A stretch of DNA of 16,966 nucleotides, from the NCBI GenBank assembly GCA_001931905.2, contig MSJI02000558.1, positions 1-16,966 of the forward strand, written 5' to 3'. The notes under the pieces are model-generated. The model was not told the DNA's origin. It worked only from the letters and a program-made list of their open reading frames with translations, and made no database searches. The position numbers and the translations under genes were made by a program. The stretch comes from Cladosporium sp. IMV 00045 (Eukaryota; Ascomycota; Dothideomycetes; Cladosporiales; Cladosporiaceae). This document shows positions 1 through 8,902 of the stretch, piece after piece. The stretch's first letter is position 1, and each line of letters begins with the position of its first letter.

Positions 1-419
1 ACGGCCAGCACTGACTCCACCGCTCCAGCTGCCATGCCCGCTAAGATGCCTCTTGACGTCGATAATCGCCCATGCTCATCCGCGAGCTGTGCTTTGATGG
101 AGTCGAATGCCAGGAAGCGCACACCTGCTTTTAATGCGGTGCCGGCGACCAGCGTGCTGCAACCTGTGTATATGCTGGAAACGCCTTCGGCGCTAATCGT
201 GGTCCGGAGCATCTGAAAGGCATTGCCATGTGAGGTCGTGGATCGAAGTTGAGCGCGAGTCTTTGCGTATTCGAATGGGTACGTGGTCATGGCCTCGATG
301 CCGCCTGCAACACTTCCGGCGAAGAGTGATGCCAAAGGCGACACCTGCGTCTTCTTTTGCTTTGGTTGGACAGCAGCATGTTGCGGTGCTACCGCCAGAG
401 GAGATGCAGCTGCTTGCAT
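1..419 (-). CDS. CTP1: Mitochondrial citrate (tricarboxylate) carrier, N-terminal part, cut by the left window edge
   Basis: Exchanges citrate across the inner mitochondrial membrane, supplying cytosolic citrate for acetyl-CoA and lipid synthesis (known for the SLC25 citrate carrier family). The visible 139 codons are one uninterrupted exon starting at ATG 419-417; the frame upstream meets a stop (TAG) before any other ATG. After a roughly 25-residue Q/A-rich leader comes the first carrier repeat: a glycine-rich helix (FAGSVAGG, about 33-40), the signature PFEYAKTRAQL (48-58, matching Px[DE]xx[KR]), and then a GVSSIYTGC stretch near 79-87. The second repeat opens with TALKAGVRFLAFDSIKAQL (94-112) and an AGMAAGAVESVLAV segment at the edge. 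These segments match the yeast Ctp1 pattern closely (SIYxGC, KAGxRFLxFDxIK, GxxAGxxESVxAV). The rest of the protein, about half, lies outside the window. The gene is divergent from the MFS transporter starting at 1106. Family assignment is firm; substrate is by similarity. Confidence 0.9.
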   Translation of the reverse strand, partial: MQAAASPLAVAPQHAAVQPKQKKTQVSPLASLFAGSVAGGIEAMTTYPFEYAKTRAQLRSTTSHGNAFQMLRTTISAEGVSSIYTGCSTLVAGTALKAGVRFLAFDSIKAQLADEHGRLSTSRGILAGMAAGAVESVLA

Positions 420-1105
420 CTTGTCAAACTTCTGGTGAAACCGTTGTCTTTGGTTGACTACAAGCAGCTAAGCAATTGGGAGCAGAATAACGAGATGAAT
501 GTAAATGGAGAAATTGATGGCTACACCTTCGTCACGGGACGCTCAAGTTAATATTGAATATTGACTTTTGCGTCTACGTGCTCTCCTTACTGATCAGTGC
601 CTCAGCAGATTTACCATGTTTCCAACCACCGGCACACCATAAGCCGTTGTTTACGTGGTCTTGATAGTTTGCATGATCGGTATAGCTTCGCACAACGTCT
701 TCCGTCGGAGTCACCCTCAGACCGTTCCAACATCCGCGGCTTCTCATGTTCCGCGGACGACATTCAACAAGTGCAGCAGTCATCCGAGAAATAAAAACTC
801 AATGCCGAGCGGCTAGCCTCTGTCGCCAAGCAACTCTACCACGTGAAGTAGCACTGTACACACCCGTTTCTGATAGCCACGCGAGCGGAGACTACCCCAT
901 GGGGCTTGTTCTGGGGGTGTTCAATGGCTAGATCTCAAGCCTACGAGCTTGGCGACCAAAGTAAAGCTTGAGGACAGGCGAAGAGTATGAAGGCATGAGA
1001 AGAAGATAAAGGTCGCAGGCTTGCGACGTTTTGGGGAACCATTTCGACAAGACCTTGACACCTCCAAGCGCATATCTTCGACACTCTATCATACGCTGAA
1101 CCAAG
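420..1105. promoter_or_regulatory. Divergent intergenic region between the citrate carrier and the MFS transporter
   Basis: This 686-bp spacer separates two genes transcribed away from each other, so it must hold both promoters (inference). It contains a perfect tandem pair of AATATTG at 550-563 and two CCGCGG palindromes at 734-739 and 751-756. I see no convincing TATA box. Short open frames here show no recognisable protein and are not called. Confidence 0.5.
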
Positions 1106-2841
1106 ATGACCACTGAGAAACTCGACACCGAGAAAGTCGAAAGAATGTCGACAGAAAAAGTTGACGTCGCCATCGAGACGTCCGAGGATGTCTCACCGGC
1201 TGCCATTCAATCCAGATTCGATGCTCTTCGCGATCTCGACAACTCCCAAATGGCCGCTTTGAACAAGCGACTGCTTCGTCGTATCGATTGGAGGCTGATG
1301 CCGACGATTACGATCATGTTCTTGATGAAGTAAGCGACCCGTTTGTCCTTCGACCTTTGGATCCACAACCGACTAACAATCGATAGCTATCTCGATCGCA
1401 TCAACGTATCAAACGGTAAGGGCGTTCCAGATACGAGTAGAAGAATTTAAGGACATTTCTGAGAACCAATGCAGCTAGAATTGCGGGTCTCCAAGACGAC
1501 CTCAACATGTCGGACACGGTCTGGAGCACCGGCATTTCCACCTTCTACGTCGGCTACCTCATCGGTCAACTCCCTGGCAACCTGTGGCTCGCCAAAGTGC
1601 GCCCGAGTCTCCTGCTTCCTGGTATGATGATCGGATGGAGTATCTGTACGATCTGTATGCCCGCAGTCACCTCTGGCGTTGGATTCTGCATGGTTCGATT
1701 CGTTACTGGCCTATGCGAAGCGCCTCCCGGGTATTACCCTTATGACTTCGTCGTGGTACACCAAGGAGGAGAGCCCGATGCGCATGGCAGTCTGGCACGC
1801 TGGCAATACCATCTCGAACATTATCTCCGGTTTCCTCGCTGCTGGTATCCTTCACACCATGGGCGGAATCGCAGGTCTGTACAGGTGAGATACTACCCAA
1901 ACCTCCGAGCAATTCGTAACTCCAGAACTGACGAGTTGTCGATAGCTGGCAATGGTTCTTCATCATCGAGGGCGCAGCCAGTATCCTTGTCGGCGTGGTC
2001 GCTTTCTTCCTTTTGCCCGACTGGCCCGAGAACACCAGATGGCTGACGGAAGAAGAGAGGCAAATGGCACAATACCGCGTCCTCCTCTCCAACGGCGGAA
2101 AGCAAGAACAGGTCGGCGGCACTTGGGACGGGCTCAAGGAAGCCGTCAAGGACCCTTTCACTTGGATGTTCTGCGGCATGCACTTCTCCCTCATCAACGC
2201 TCAGTCTTTCAAGGACTTCTTCCCATCCGTAAGTCATATGCTTCGATCGAAACAGCAAACGCCCCAAAGCTAATGCTAATCGACCCAAACAGATCATCAA
2301 GACCTTCGGCTTCTCCGAACTCAACACCTACCTGGTCCAGGCTCCCCCATACGCCCTGGCATACGCCTGTGCCTGCGCGCTGGCGTGGAGCTCAGGCAAG
2401 TTCCGAGAATCGTGCTACCACATCATCGTACCAATTTTCTTCTCCGCTATCGGGACGTCCATTATGATTTCGACCCCCAACATCGGCGCACGCTACTTCG
2501 GCGCCTGCCTCCTCGTCAGCGGCACGTACAACGGCCTGAACCTGCAATTGTCCTGGGAGACAACTCTGGTGCCCGCGCCGCGATCTAAGAAAGCCGCGTT
2601 GATCGCCATCGCCAACTGCGTCAGTCAGTGCTCGCATTGGTTTTCGCCGTATTTCTTCCCAACCAAGCATGAGCCTTTCTACAGACTCGGAGGAGGGCTT
2701 ATTCTTTTCGGCTGCCTTTGCACGGTGCTGCTTTGCTGGGGTGTCAAGTGGTGGGCGAAGCGTCTGAACAAGGCGCTCGATGAGGCGGAGGGGTATAGCG
2801 AGCACAGCGGTGTTGAGAGAGGTTGGCGATATGTGTACTAG
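1106..2841 (+). CDS. MFS transporter, anion:cation symporter (Dal5/Tna1-like) family, with a frame break in exon 3
   Basis: Predicted plasma-membrane importer of a small organic anion such as a vitamin, allantoate or nicotinate-like compound; the substrate cannot be told from sequence. Exons are 1106-1329, 1387-1415, 1475-1884, 1946-2228 and 2293-2841, with GT-AG introns of 57-64 nt. Start ATG 1106; the N terminus repeats TEK three times. Family marks: MNYLDRINVSNARIAGL across the first two introns, then GYLIGQLPGNLWLAKV, SSWYTKEE, a WQWFFIIEG segment after intron 3, and DWPENTRWLTEEER before the central loop. The second half (FFPS, then IIKTFGFSE onward to the stop TAG 2839-2841) gives the remaining membrane helices and a KRLNKALDEAEG tail. 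The summed exons are 1495 nt, one more than a multiple of three: the reading frame shifts by one at about 1717-1730. The length is otherwise normal (about 500 residues). It could be a recent pseudogene or a sequencing error. All splice sites elsewhere are intact, which argues for a very recent lesion or an error. Confidence 0.85.
1717..1730 (+). other. Reading-frame break within the MFS transporter
   Basis: Upstream of here frame 1507+3n is coding and ends in GLCEAP. From 1721-1727 onward the coding frame is one base further on (LPGITLMTSSWYTK). Family members typically read GLxEAPFxPG at this point, so two residues appear to be missing. The simplest explanation is loss of five bases between short CCT-type direct repeats, but a single-base insertion would shift the frame equally. 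No GT-AG pair nearby can bridge the break without removing the conserved segment. Confidence 0.75.
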
Positions 2842-2945
2842 TCGAATGATACGAGTCTTTTTGTGGGGTTGGTTGACCGGAAATGAATCGGGAGGTGGTA
2901 TTATTAGCAGATGGAATTCACGAGCTTACGAGAGAAATGAGAACA

Positions 2946-3020
2946 AAATAAGATGAAGTGATGGAGTATACGAAGTATATACTGAGCAACATTGAAGCAT
3001 CATATCACCTCATCTTATTT
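2946..3020. repeat. Long inverted repeat between convergent 3' ends
   Basis: AAATAAGATGAAGTGAT at 2946-2962 is matched in inverse orientation at 3004-3020 with one mismatch in 17. A second, smaller stem lies inside the 41-nt loop: AGTATA at 2965-2970 pairs with TATACT at 2978-2983. It sits about 100 bp after the MFS stop and about 120 bp after the DMC1 stop, so both convergent transcripts would carry the same AAATAAGATGA-type A-rich sequence near their 3' ends. A shared bidirectional 3'-end processing signal is an inference. Confidence 0.7.
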
Positions 3021-3137
3021 CAGTAGCATATTAAGCGCACCGATTCGTTGTAACATCATTGAACATAGCAAATCCGGTATGGTCTAAGCTGGGTGTCGCT
3101 TGCATGTGAGAGCCATGGTTCTGGAACAACGAGGCAT

Positions 3138-4473
3138 TCAAGCCTTGTCTGGATCATTGATCCCGCCAGTCGTGATGATGTATGTGGCTTCTTTCTCGGC
3201 GCAGTCTAAGATGGCGGTAAGTGAGGCTCGAATTGCTGAGGGAAAGGGGAAAGCACCACATACCCGGGGAATCAATCACCTTCGCCACTCTCTCTTCGCC
3301 TCTGCCCTTGCGAAGAAGAATGCGAGTAGTTGAAGCGTGGGCGAGAACATGTCCGCCAATGGGTTTACGACCGTCCGCACTAGCAAACAGGGCACTTGCG
3401 CCGGGGTCCGACTGGACTTGGTTGATGATCAACACTGTGATGTTGAACTCCTCTGCCATCTGACTGAGCTTGCGGAGATGCTGGCCCAGCTTGCCCTGAC
3501 GCTCGTTCAGCTCACCACGGCCATGATAGTCGTTGCGGAAGTGTGTCATGATGCTGTCGATGATGAGGAGACGGTATTGTCCAGAAGCGAACGGCTCAGC
3601 CAAGCCACACAGCTGTTCGTGTTGGTCCTCGCTATTCTCCGCGCGCACGTAGAGAATGTTTTCGTTGGCAGCTTCATGGTCAACTGGGTATTATCAGCTC
3701 TGCCACTTAGGCCACAGGAGAATGAAGGACTCACTTCCGAACCGCTCAGAGATTTGCTTGATACGCTCTGGGCGCCATGTCCCTTCAGTGTCGATGACGG
3801 CAACTCTTCCTTCAGCACCACCTTTCTCCTTCGGCAGCTGGGCGATCACAGCCATTGTGTGTGAAAGTTGTGTCTTGCCGCAGCCTTTGAGGCGTCAGTT
3901 GATGTGCCTCTGCGCAGATACAAATACTTACGAAACTCTCCATAGACTTCGTTGATGCTCGCGGACTGGAACCCATCATTGAGAATCGAATCCCACTGCC
4001 TACTTCCAGTCGAGATACGGAAGCAGCGCTTCCTGACAACGGCAAGGTCGGCAGAAGTCATGAAGCCACCACCATTCGGCTGGAAAATAATCAGAATGTG
4101 TACCTTTAGGAGGAGCAGATTCGAACATACTAAGCACTTCTTGACGGCTTCTTTGACCTTCTCGACCTTGACTTCAGAGAACCCGCGGATCTTGAGCAGC
4201 TGTTTGCTGTGGAGTGAGTGTACAGCCTGTTGGAATACGGTCAATGATGGCATTCGTTTTGGCGACAACCAGAACGGTACTTACAGACACGGTGTACAAG
4301 CCAGAAGCTTTCAGCTTCAAGATGTCGCTCTGGTTGATGCCATGAGATTGCAGCTGATCAATGTCGACAATCAGGCTCTGATCCTAAACTAGGGTCAGCG
4401 GTAACGCTACACTAAAGCAAATCGGCTGAAGATTCACCTCTTCGTCGTCACTGCTGGTTGCTGAACGTGGCAT
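3138..4473 (-). CDS. DMC1: Meiotic recombinase DMC1
   Basis: RecA-family ATPase that forms filaments on single-stranded DNA and carries out strand exchange between homologues in meiosis (known). Seven exons on the minus strand: 4473-4438, 4383-4285, 4226-4131, 4079-3932, 3884-3735, 3683-3264 and 3205-3138, with introns of 47-58 nt. They give 338 residues, the normal length. A short acidic leader ([12 protein letters not shown]) precedes an N-terminal helix-hairpin-helix domain (about 25-76; [18 protein letters not shown]). Walker A is GEFRCGKT (124-131) and Walker B is LLIID (215-219). Loop 2 includes [11 protein letters not shown], followed by [24 protein letters not shown]; the C terminus ends [20 protein letters not shown] and the GINDPDK ending point to DMC1 rather than RAD51. 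Oddities: the usual triple glycine after SIL reads NDG (SILNDGF), and TNQ before loop 2 reads INQ. It converges with the MFS gene. Presence implies a meiotic, sexual capacity, at least ancestrally. Confidence 0.95.
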
Positions 4474-5372
4474 GGCTTCGGTGGGAACGACGGAATGAAG
4501 AGTCTGATGATGGAAATGATGATATGCGGTAATTTGGCCGATGGGTCATGGAATTGGATGATGATACGAAGAAATAGAAGAGATCCAAGCGAAATTTGAG
4601 AATGCTGAGAAGAGGGGTGTGGTATGGGCAGTTGCTCTTGAGAAGGAAGGCGCGAAGCCCGTTCAACCTCACCTCTTGGCGGGCTTGACACCTCAGCCCA
4701 CGTACAAGTATACACGAAAGTAGAACTTATGCAGAAGACCAATATCGTTGTAGAGTCGTTCTTCAACATCATCCTTGTGAGTTTGTAGAGAAGAAAATTC
4801 TCGAATAGCGCTCAGCACACTAACGACCAGTCAGCTGAGCTTCGGACGCAACGACGCAAACCTGTCAAAAAATCACTTGCAACGAGATGAAGATACTGGT
4901 TGATGAGATGTAACATGCTTCGATTCGCCCTTCCCCATCGACACTGCTCTACGTCTTGTCTCGCACTCTCCTATGATGGGCTGGAGCTTCGCTCTCCAGC
5001 ACCTCATCTGCCCCATACGTTGCAATTTTTTTCTCAATCTCCCTCCCGCGACTCAAAGGGCTTGACTTCTACAAGCAGGGTAAGCCCTCGTAAGTCCTCC
5101 TTTGTCTCTCGATCCTCCGCACTAAGGCTCGCGTACGGGGGTATATGCTGGGTCGTGATGTCGTACAAGGGGAAAACGCTTTTTTGTGGTGTGAAAGGTC
5201 GTGTCCGTGAGCGGTCGTTGGTGTGGTTAAAACGCTGGATATCGCGAATTGTGAAATGGGAGGACGCCATGCCGAAATGTTGAATGGTTATATAGAAGAG
5301 AAAGTGTGGCCGGTAATGTCGTTTCTGCCGTATGCCTGATGGCCAGTCAAGCAATCTCTATACCGAGGCTAT
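4474..5372. other. Intergenic: DMC1 promoter and 3' flank of the zinc-knuckle gene
   Basis: Both neighbours are on the minus strand, so this 0.9-kb stretch holds the DMC1 upstream region and the 3'UTR of the CCHC gene. On the minus strand an A-rich run follows the CCHC gene near 5024-5034, plausible as a polyadenylation region. An open frame on the minus strand at 5034-5354 and one on the plus strand at 4900-5283 show no domain, no membrane helices and no family resemblance, and I do not call them genes. Confidence 0.5.
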
Positions 5373-6245
5373 TTAAGCCACCATCGGGGCCGGAACGACG
5401 GGGGCGACCTGAACAGCAGCAGCCTCCGGGTTCGGGACAGCGGCGGGAGTCACGTTGGTCTCGCCGTTGATGGGAGGCACACCACCAGTCTCGACGGACT
5501 GGGCGCAGTCCCTGCTGATGTGGCCGGCCTCGCCGCACCTGTAGCAGGTCTTGCCGGCGGCATTGAGGGGGCCACCGTTAGGGGCAGAGCAGTCACGGGA
5601 GATGTGACCAAGCTTGCCGCAAGCGTAGCACTTCATGGCCTGAGCCTGGCAGTCACGAGCGAAGTGGTTGGGACCACCGCACTTGTAGCAGCTGGTGGCG
5701 CGGCCACCGGCGAAGCCACCACGGCCACCAGCGAAACCACCCCTGAAGGGGGCGCCAGCGCCACGGCCGACGGGGTTCATGGCAGCAGCACCGGGGGTAG
5801 GGCAGCTCCTCTGCTTTCGAGTTAGATAAAGCTGCAATGCGAGGTTTCAGAAAATCAACGTACGGCAAGGTGGCCGGGCTGACCGCAAGAGTAGCAGCGG
5901 CCGTTGGCGGCACCGCCACTGATGCGGAGCGTCGGGCAGTCAGCCTGGACGTGGCCAAGACCCTGGCAGTGGTAGCACTGCTTGGCTGTGCACATGTGTA
6001 AGCACTCTAGCTCCATATTTCGTTGCCGGTATGAATCTGCTTACTCTCGGTGGTCCTGGGGTGAGGGCAGGTGTTGCTCTCGTGGCCTGAAACGACGGTC
6101 AGCGCATGCGCATTGCTGCGAGCGGAGCGTGCCACTTACCCGGCTGCTTGCAGTTGTAGCAGAGACGCTCACTGCTGGAGCAGACCTCGGCGTAGTGGCC
6201 AACGTTGCCACACTTGTAGCATGCACGACGGGAGAGGGAAGACAT
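5373..6245 (-). CDS. GIS2: CCHC zinc-knuckle nucleic-acid-binding protein (CNBP/Gis2/Byr3 type), seven knuckles
   Basis: Single-stranded nucleic-acid-binding protein; the yeast, fission-yeast and animal relatives bind mRNAs and act in translation and stress granules (known). Exons on the minus strand: 6245-6140, 6086-6045, 5985-5864 and 5810-5373, giving 235 residues. Seven Cx2Cx4Hx4C knuckles lie at about 9-22, 29-42, 53-66, 80-93, 131-144, 151-164 and 179-192, the number usual for the family. Two knuckles (the second and fourth) are split by introns, and joining the exons restores perfect spacing, which confirms the splice sites. Between knuckles 4 and 5 is an RGG-type stretch (about 106-127, FRGGFAGGRGGFAGG); the C-terminal tail (193-235) is rich in Ala, Pro and Val. 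ATG 6245 is chosen because the upstream frame has no ATG. A probable 5'UTR intron lies upstream. The ortholog name follows yeast; function in this organism is inferred. Confidence 0.92.
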
Positions 6246-6266
6246 CTTGATATCAGTTTCTGGTAT

Positions 6267-6613
6267 CTGCAAGCCGTTGTCAGATGCGTCATTTCTCGGT
6301 TTCACGCTGCGCGCATTTCCTCCGGAACAGTTCTTGCAATGCACGCTCGTCTCATTCCTTCCAATTCCTCCAGATCCTGCGCGCTTCCACAATGACCTGA
6401 TCTTGTATGCTTTCCGGTTGTTCCGATTCTCCTCGTACACGTGACCATTCCGAATGCATCAATTGAGCGGGATAATTGGTCACGCAGACAATGAGAAAAT
6501 CGCACCGTTGCATTTCCATCTCCTCCGCGCGCATGTGAAGCCTCCTCTTGCGCGAACCAGCCATCCAAACAATCCGGCAGACAAAACGATTGAAATTCCC
6601 CAAGTTCACTCAC
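6267..6613 (-). other. GIS2: Probable 5'UTR intron of the zinc-knuckle gene
   Basis: On the minus strand a strong donor (CAG|GTGAGT, intron starting at 6613) is followed by a branch-like CTGAC about 10 nt before a TTGCAG acceptor whose AG is at 6268-6267. This is 22 nt upstream of the start codon. At 347 nt it would be the longest intron in the window. Splicing would remove a stretch with several ATG triplets from the leader. This is inferred from the splice signals alone. Confidence 0.55.
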
Positions 6614-7185
6614 CTGTATCCACAAGAAGATTCCTGGCTCTTTTCGAATTCTCTGCGCAGCTCTTTCTTCACCTCGACAACGGCCCTCCGACAAACAAGT
6701 CCGAGAAAAAATGCAAGTGAAGTTGGTTGGATAGTCACAGGTCGGAGAAGGGGATGCGCGGCAGCGCGATGGTGGGATAAAAGCCTGCACGAGCGAGAGT
6801 GCGGGCCTAGCCGCTGGACGGAAGCCGATAGGTGGTAGGTTTTTGTGCGGGGATGACGAAGCGAGATGACTTAATCGCCTGGAGACGTTGAATTATGAAA
6901 AGTACAAGGGTAGGAACATGACTGCATGTACATGTGATATTATGACAGAGACTCAGATCATTGCCAATTGCCATGTGAAATTCGTTATTCGCGCAGTGCT
7001 GGTGGAAAATCATCACTTCAATTGGCGCAGGCACATGTCACAAAAAACGTTTCTCGAAGTTCCCTTCACACCGTATAATCGTTATTCATTGCCTTTTTTA
7101 TGTTTTAATCCATTATGCAGACGCCGAAGTAGGAGCACTTTCATTTGCCAGACCTGTCACCCTGTATTCCAGATAGCAGCAATAT
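6614..7185. other. Intergenic: zinc-knuckle promoter/5'UTR and UAP1 3' flank
   Basis: Both flanking genes are on the minus strand. The part near 6620-6800 is the likely first exon and core promoter of the zinc-knuckle gene. Near 7083-7104 the minus strand reads an A-rich ATAAAAAAGG followed by GAATAAC, a plausible polyadenylation region about 90 nt after the UAP1 stop. No further gene is visible. Confidence 0.45.
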
Positions 7186-8733
7186 CTAGTCTTCCTTTTC
7201 AATGACAGCGGGAGCCTTAATCTCTCTGCCCTTGAGGAAATCAAGACCCTCACCGCCATAGCTGATGAGTGGGCTGACCTCCACGCCAGCATCGGCATCC
7301 TCGCTGACGACGGTCGCGCCAGCCTCCTCGAGGAACCTCTTGCCTTGCAGGAGGATGTCCTTACGGCTGGTGTCAGGGTCGTCCTCGCCAGTACCCTTGC
7401 CGTTTTTGAGGGGAGAGAACTCGTCCTCGCGCTTGACCTCCATGCAGGCAAACTTGTCCATTGGCAGGAATGGGAAGCAGTCGAAGACGAACTGCTCAAG
7501 CTTGATGCCATTGGGCTTCTCAGGCTTGATTTGCTCGCCCTTGTCGTTGACGCAGGGGATCTTCTTCTTGGCAACGTGGTGAGGGAGCTTGTGAGCCCAA
7601 TCGGGGATGCTCTCGAGGAAGCGGAAGCTGTAGTAGTGGTTGACGATGTTGGCGGCGCGGAACTTGAGCAGCTCGCTGTCCTTGCTGTCCTTGGCCTCGG
7701 CGAGCTCGCTGCTGATCTCGCTGTACTCGACAACGGCGGGCTTACCGTTCTTCTGCAGAATGAGGCCGACGCTCTCCTTGGCGTTGCGCTTGCGGACGAC
7801 CTTAGTCGCGATCTCGACGTCCTTCTCTGCGCTGAAACCAATGAAGGTAGGGTCGGCAACACGGACAAGGCAGTTGTCGACACAGTAGGCGTGGATGTGC
7901 TTGACGCCACGCTTACCCATGTCCTGCACAACGCCAGAGCCGATCAGAGCCTGGTAGATGCCACCGTTGCCGTCAGGTGCGACAGCAACCTTGCCCTTGT
8001 TCTCCAACAGAATCTTGCCTTCGTTGCTGATGCAAGGAAGCACACCCTGCTCGAAGAAGATGACGTTGTTCCTGTTCAGGCCAAAGTACTTGTTCTCCTC
8101 GAAGAATTGCTCCGTCGGCTTACGGGTCGGGCCCGAAGTCATGATGTACCATGGGATGTTCACCTCCTCCTTGTTGTATGTCTTGCTAGCGAGGTGCTGG
8201 AGCTTCCAGATACGCTCCGCCTGCAGCTGGAACAAGCTCTTCTTGCTCGGGAGGCCAATGTCAAAGCAGCCCTTGGGTGCTGAGCTGCCCAGTCTTGTGC
8301 CCTGGCCACCAGCCATGAGAACAACGGCGACCTGGTCCTCAGAAATGAGCTTGAGACCAGAGTCGTACCATTTGTTCAGATCACCCTCCTTGCTATCAAT
8401 GATGGAGGAAGTGGCGGTGTCAGGAAGCTGATCCAACTTGGGGTTGCTCTCCTCGCTCGTCTCTTCTGGTGGGTTGAGTGCCTTCTCAGTGATCTTGTTG
8501 ATATGTTCGGGGTCGATGGGCTGGAGCTGCTGGTAAATTGATCCTTGCTCTTCAGGCTTGATCTCCTCCCAGTACTGGAAGACATGACCCTGGCCTGCCT
8601 TCTCGTACTTCTCCTTGAGCTCGTTGAATTCGGACTCAGATGGTGGTTGAGGAGGGGCCTCGCCTGCCTTCTCACCACTAAGGTGGAGGGCAGAGAGCAT
8701 GCTGTTCACGGTGTCTTTGATTGCAGCGGCCAT
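7186..8733 (-). CDS. UAP1: UDP-N-acetylglucosamine pyrophosphorylase
   Basis: Cytosolic enzyme making UDP-GlcNAc and pyrophosphate from UTP and GlcNAc-1-phosphate, the last step of the hexosamine pathway feeding chitin, N-glycans and GPI anchors (known; QRI1 in yeast). A single uninterrupted exon of 515 codons from ATG 8733 to the stop at 7188-7186. The nucleotide-binding signature [17 protein letters not shown] lies at about 139-155, followed by [20 protein letters not shown]. Other family segments are WYIMTSGPT, the FFxQG..PC substrate loop (FFEQGVLPC), APDGNGGIY, the [15 protein letters not shown] segment and [14 protein letters not shown] roughly 130-residue helical N-terminal region and a C-terminal domain ending [13 protein letters not shown] match the eukaryotic enzyme, and the length is typical. 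The leader is pyrimidine-rich with a TATA-like element about 160 bp upstream, as expected of a well-expressed housekeeping gene. Confidence 0.96.
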   Translation of the reverse strand: MAAAIKDTVNSMLSALHLSGEKAGEAPPQPPSESEFNELKEKYEKAGQGHVFQYWEEIKPEEQGSIYQQLQPIDPEHINKITEKALNPPEETSEESNPKLDQLPDTATSSIIDSKEGDLNKWYDSGLKLISEDQVAVVLMAGGQGTRLGSSAPKGCFDIGLPSKKSLFQLQAERIWKLQHLASKTYNKEEVNIPWYIMTSGPTRKPTEQFFEENKYFGLNRNNVIFFEQGVLPCISNEGKILLENKGKVAVAPDGNGGIYQALIGSGVVQDMGKRGVKHIHAYCVDNCLVRVADPTFIGFSAEKDVEIATKVVRKRNAKESVGLILQKNGKPAVVEYSEISSELAEAKDSKDSELLKFRAANIVNHYYSFRFLESIPDWAHKLPHHVAKKKIPCVNDKGEQIKPEKPNGIKLEQFVFDCFPFLPMDKFACMEVKREDEFSPLKNGKGTGEDDPDTSRKDILLQGKRFLEEAGATVVSEDADAGVEVSPLISYGGEGLDFLKGREIKAPAVIEKED

Positions 8734-8888
8734 ATTGTTTGATGAGCAGCCAATGTGTATGGAGAGAAAGGAAGAGCGGTGCTTGAGAGCAAGGAAAAAG
8801 CGTCATGTACACTTTGTTTGTTTGAGCCGCTGCGCCCCTCTGCCAGGGCCAGGCCAGAGGCCCCCACCAAGCAAGCGTTGGCTGCGTC

Positions 8889-8902
8889 ATCTATATATAG
8901 AT
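8889..8902 (-). promoter_or_regulatory. TATA-like element upstream of UAP1
   Basis: A perfect 14-bp palindrome, ATCTATATATAGAT, lies about 160 bp upstream of the UAP1 start codon. The minus-strand sequence between it and the ATG is pyrimidine-rich (CT tracts), a common arrangement in strongly expressed filamentous-fungal genes. Being symmetric it has no strand of its own; assignment to UAP1 rests on distance. Confidence 0.5.

Noticed and set aside
4108..4127. tRNA-like T-loop sequence (GATTCGAAC)
   Set aside because: Lies within a DMC1 intron and no cloverleaf or anticodon arm can be formed around it.
4900..5283. Plus-strand open frame of 127 codons
   Set aside because: No domain or composition typical of a protein, and overlaps the 3' flank of the zinc-knuckle gene on the other strand.
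5034..5354. Minus-strand open frame just after the zinc-knuckle stop codon
   Set aside because: Lies 19 nt downstream of the stop and is best explained as 3'UTR; no family resemblance.
6302..6790. Possible N-terminal extension of the zinc-knuckle protein through the 5'UTR intron
   Set aside because: The upstream frame stays open after splicing but contains no ATG; it begins only at a GTG codon, so ATG 6245 is the start.
7345..8283. Plus-strand open frame of 312 codons opposite UAP1
   Set aside because: Antisense shadow of a well-conserved coding exon, Leu/Val/Ala-rich as expected from codon bias on the other strand.
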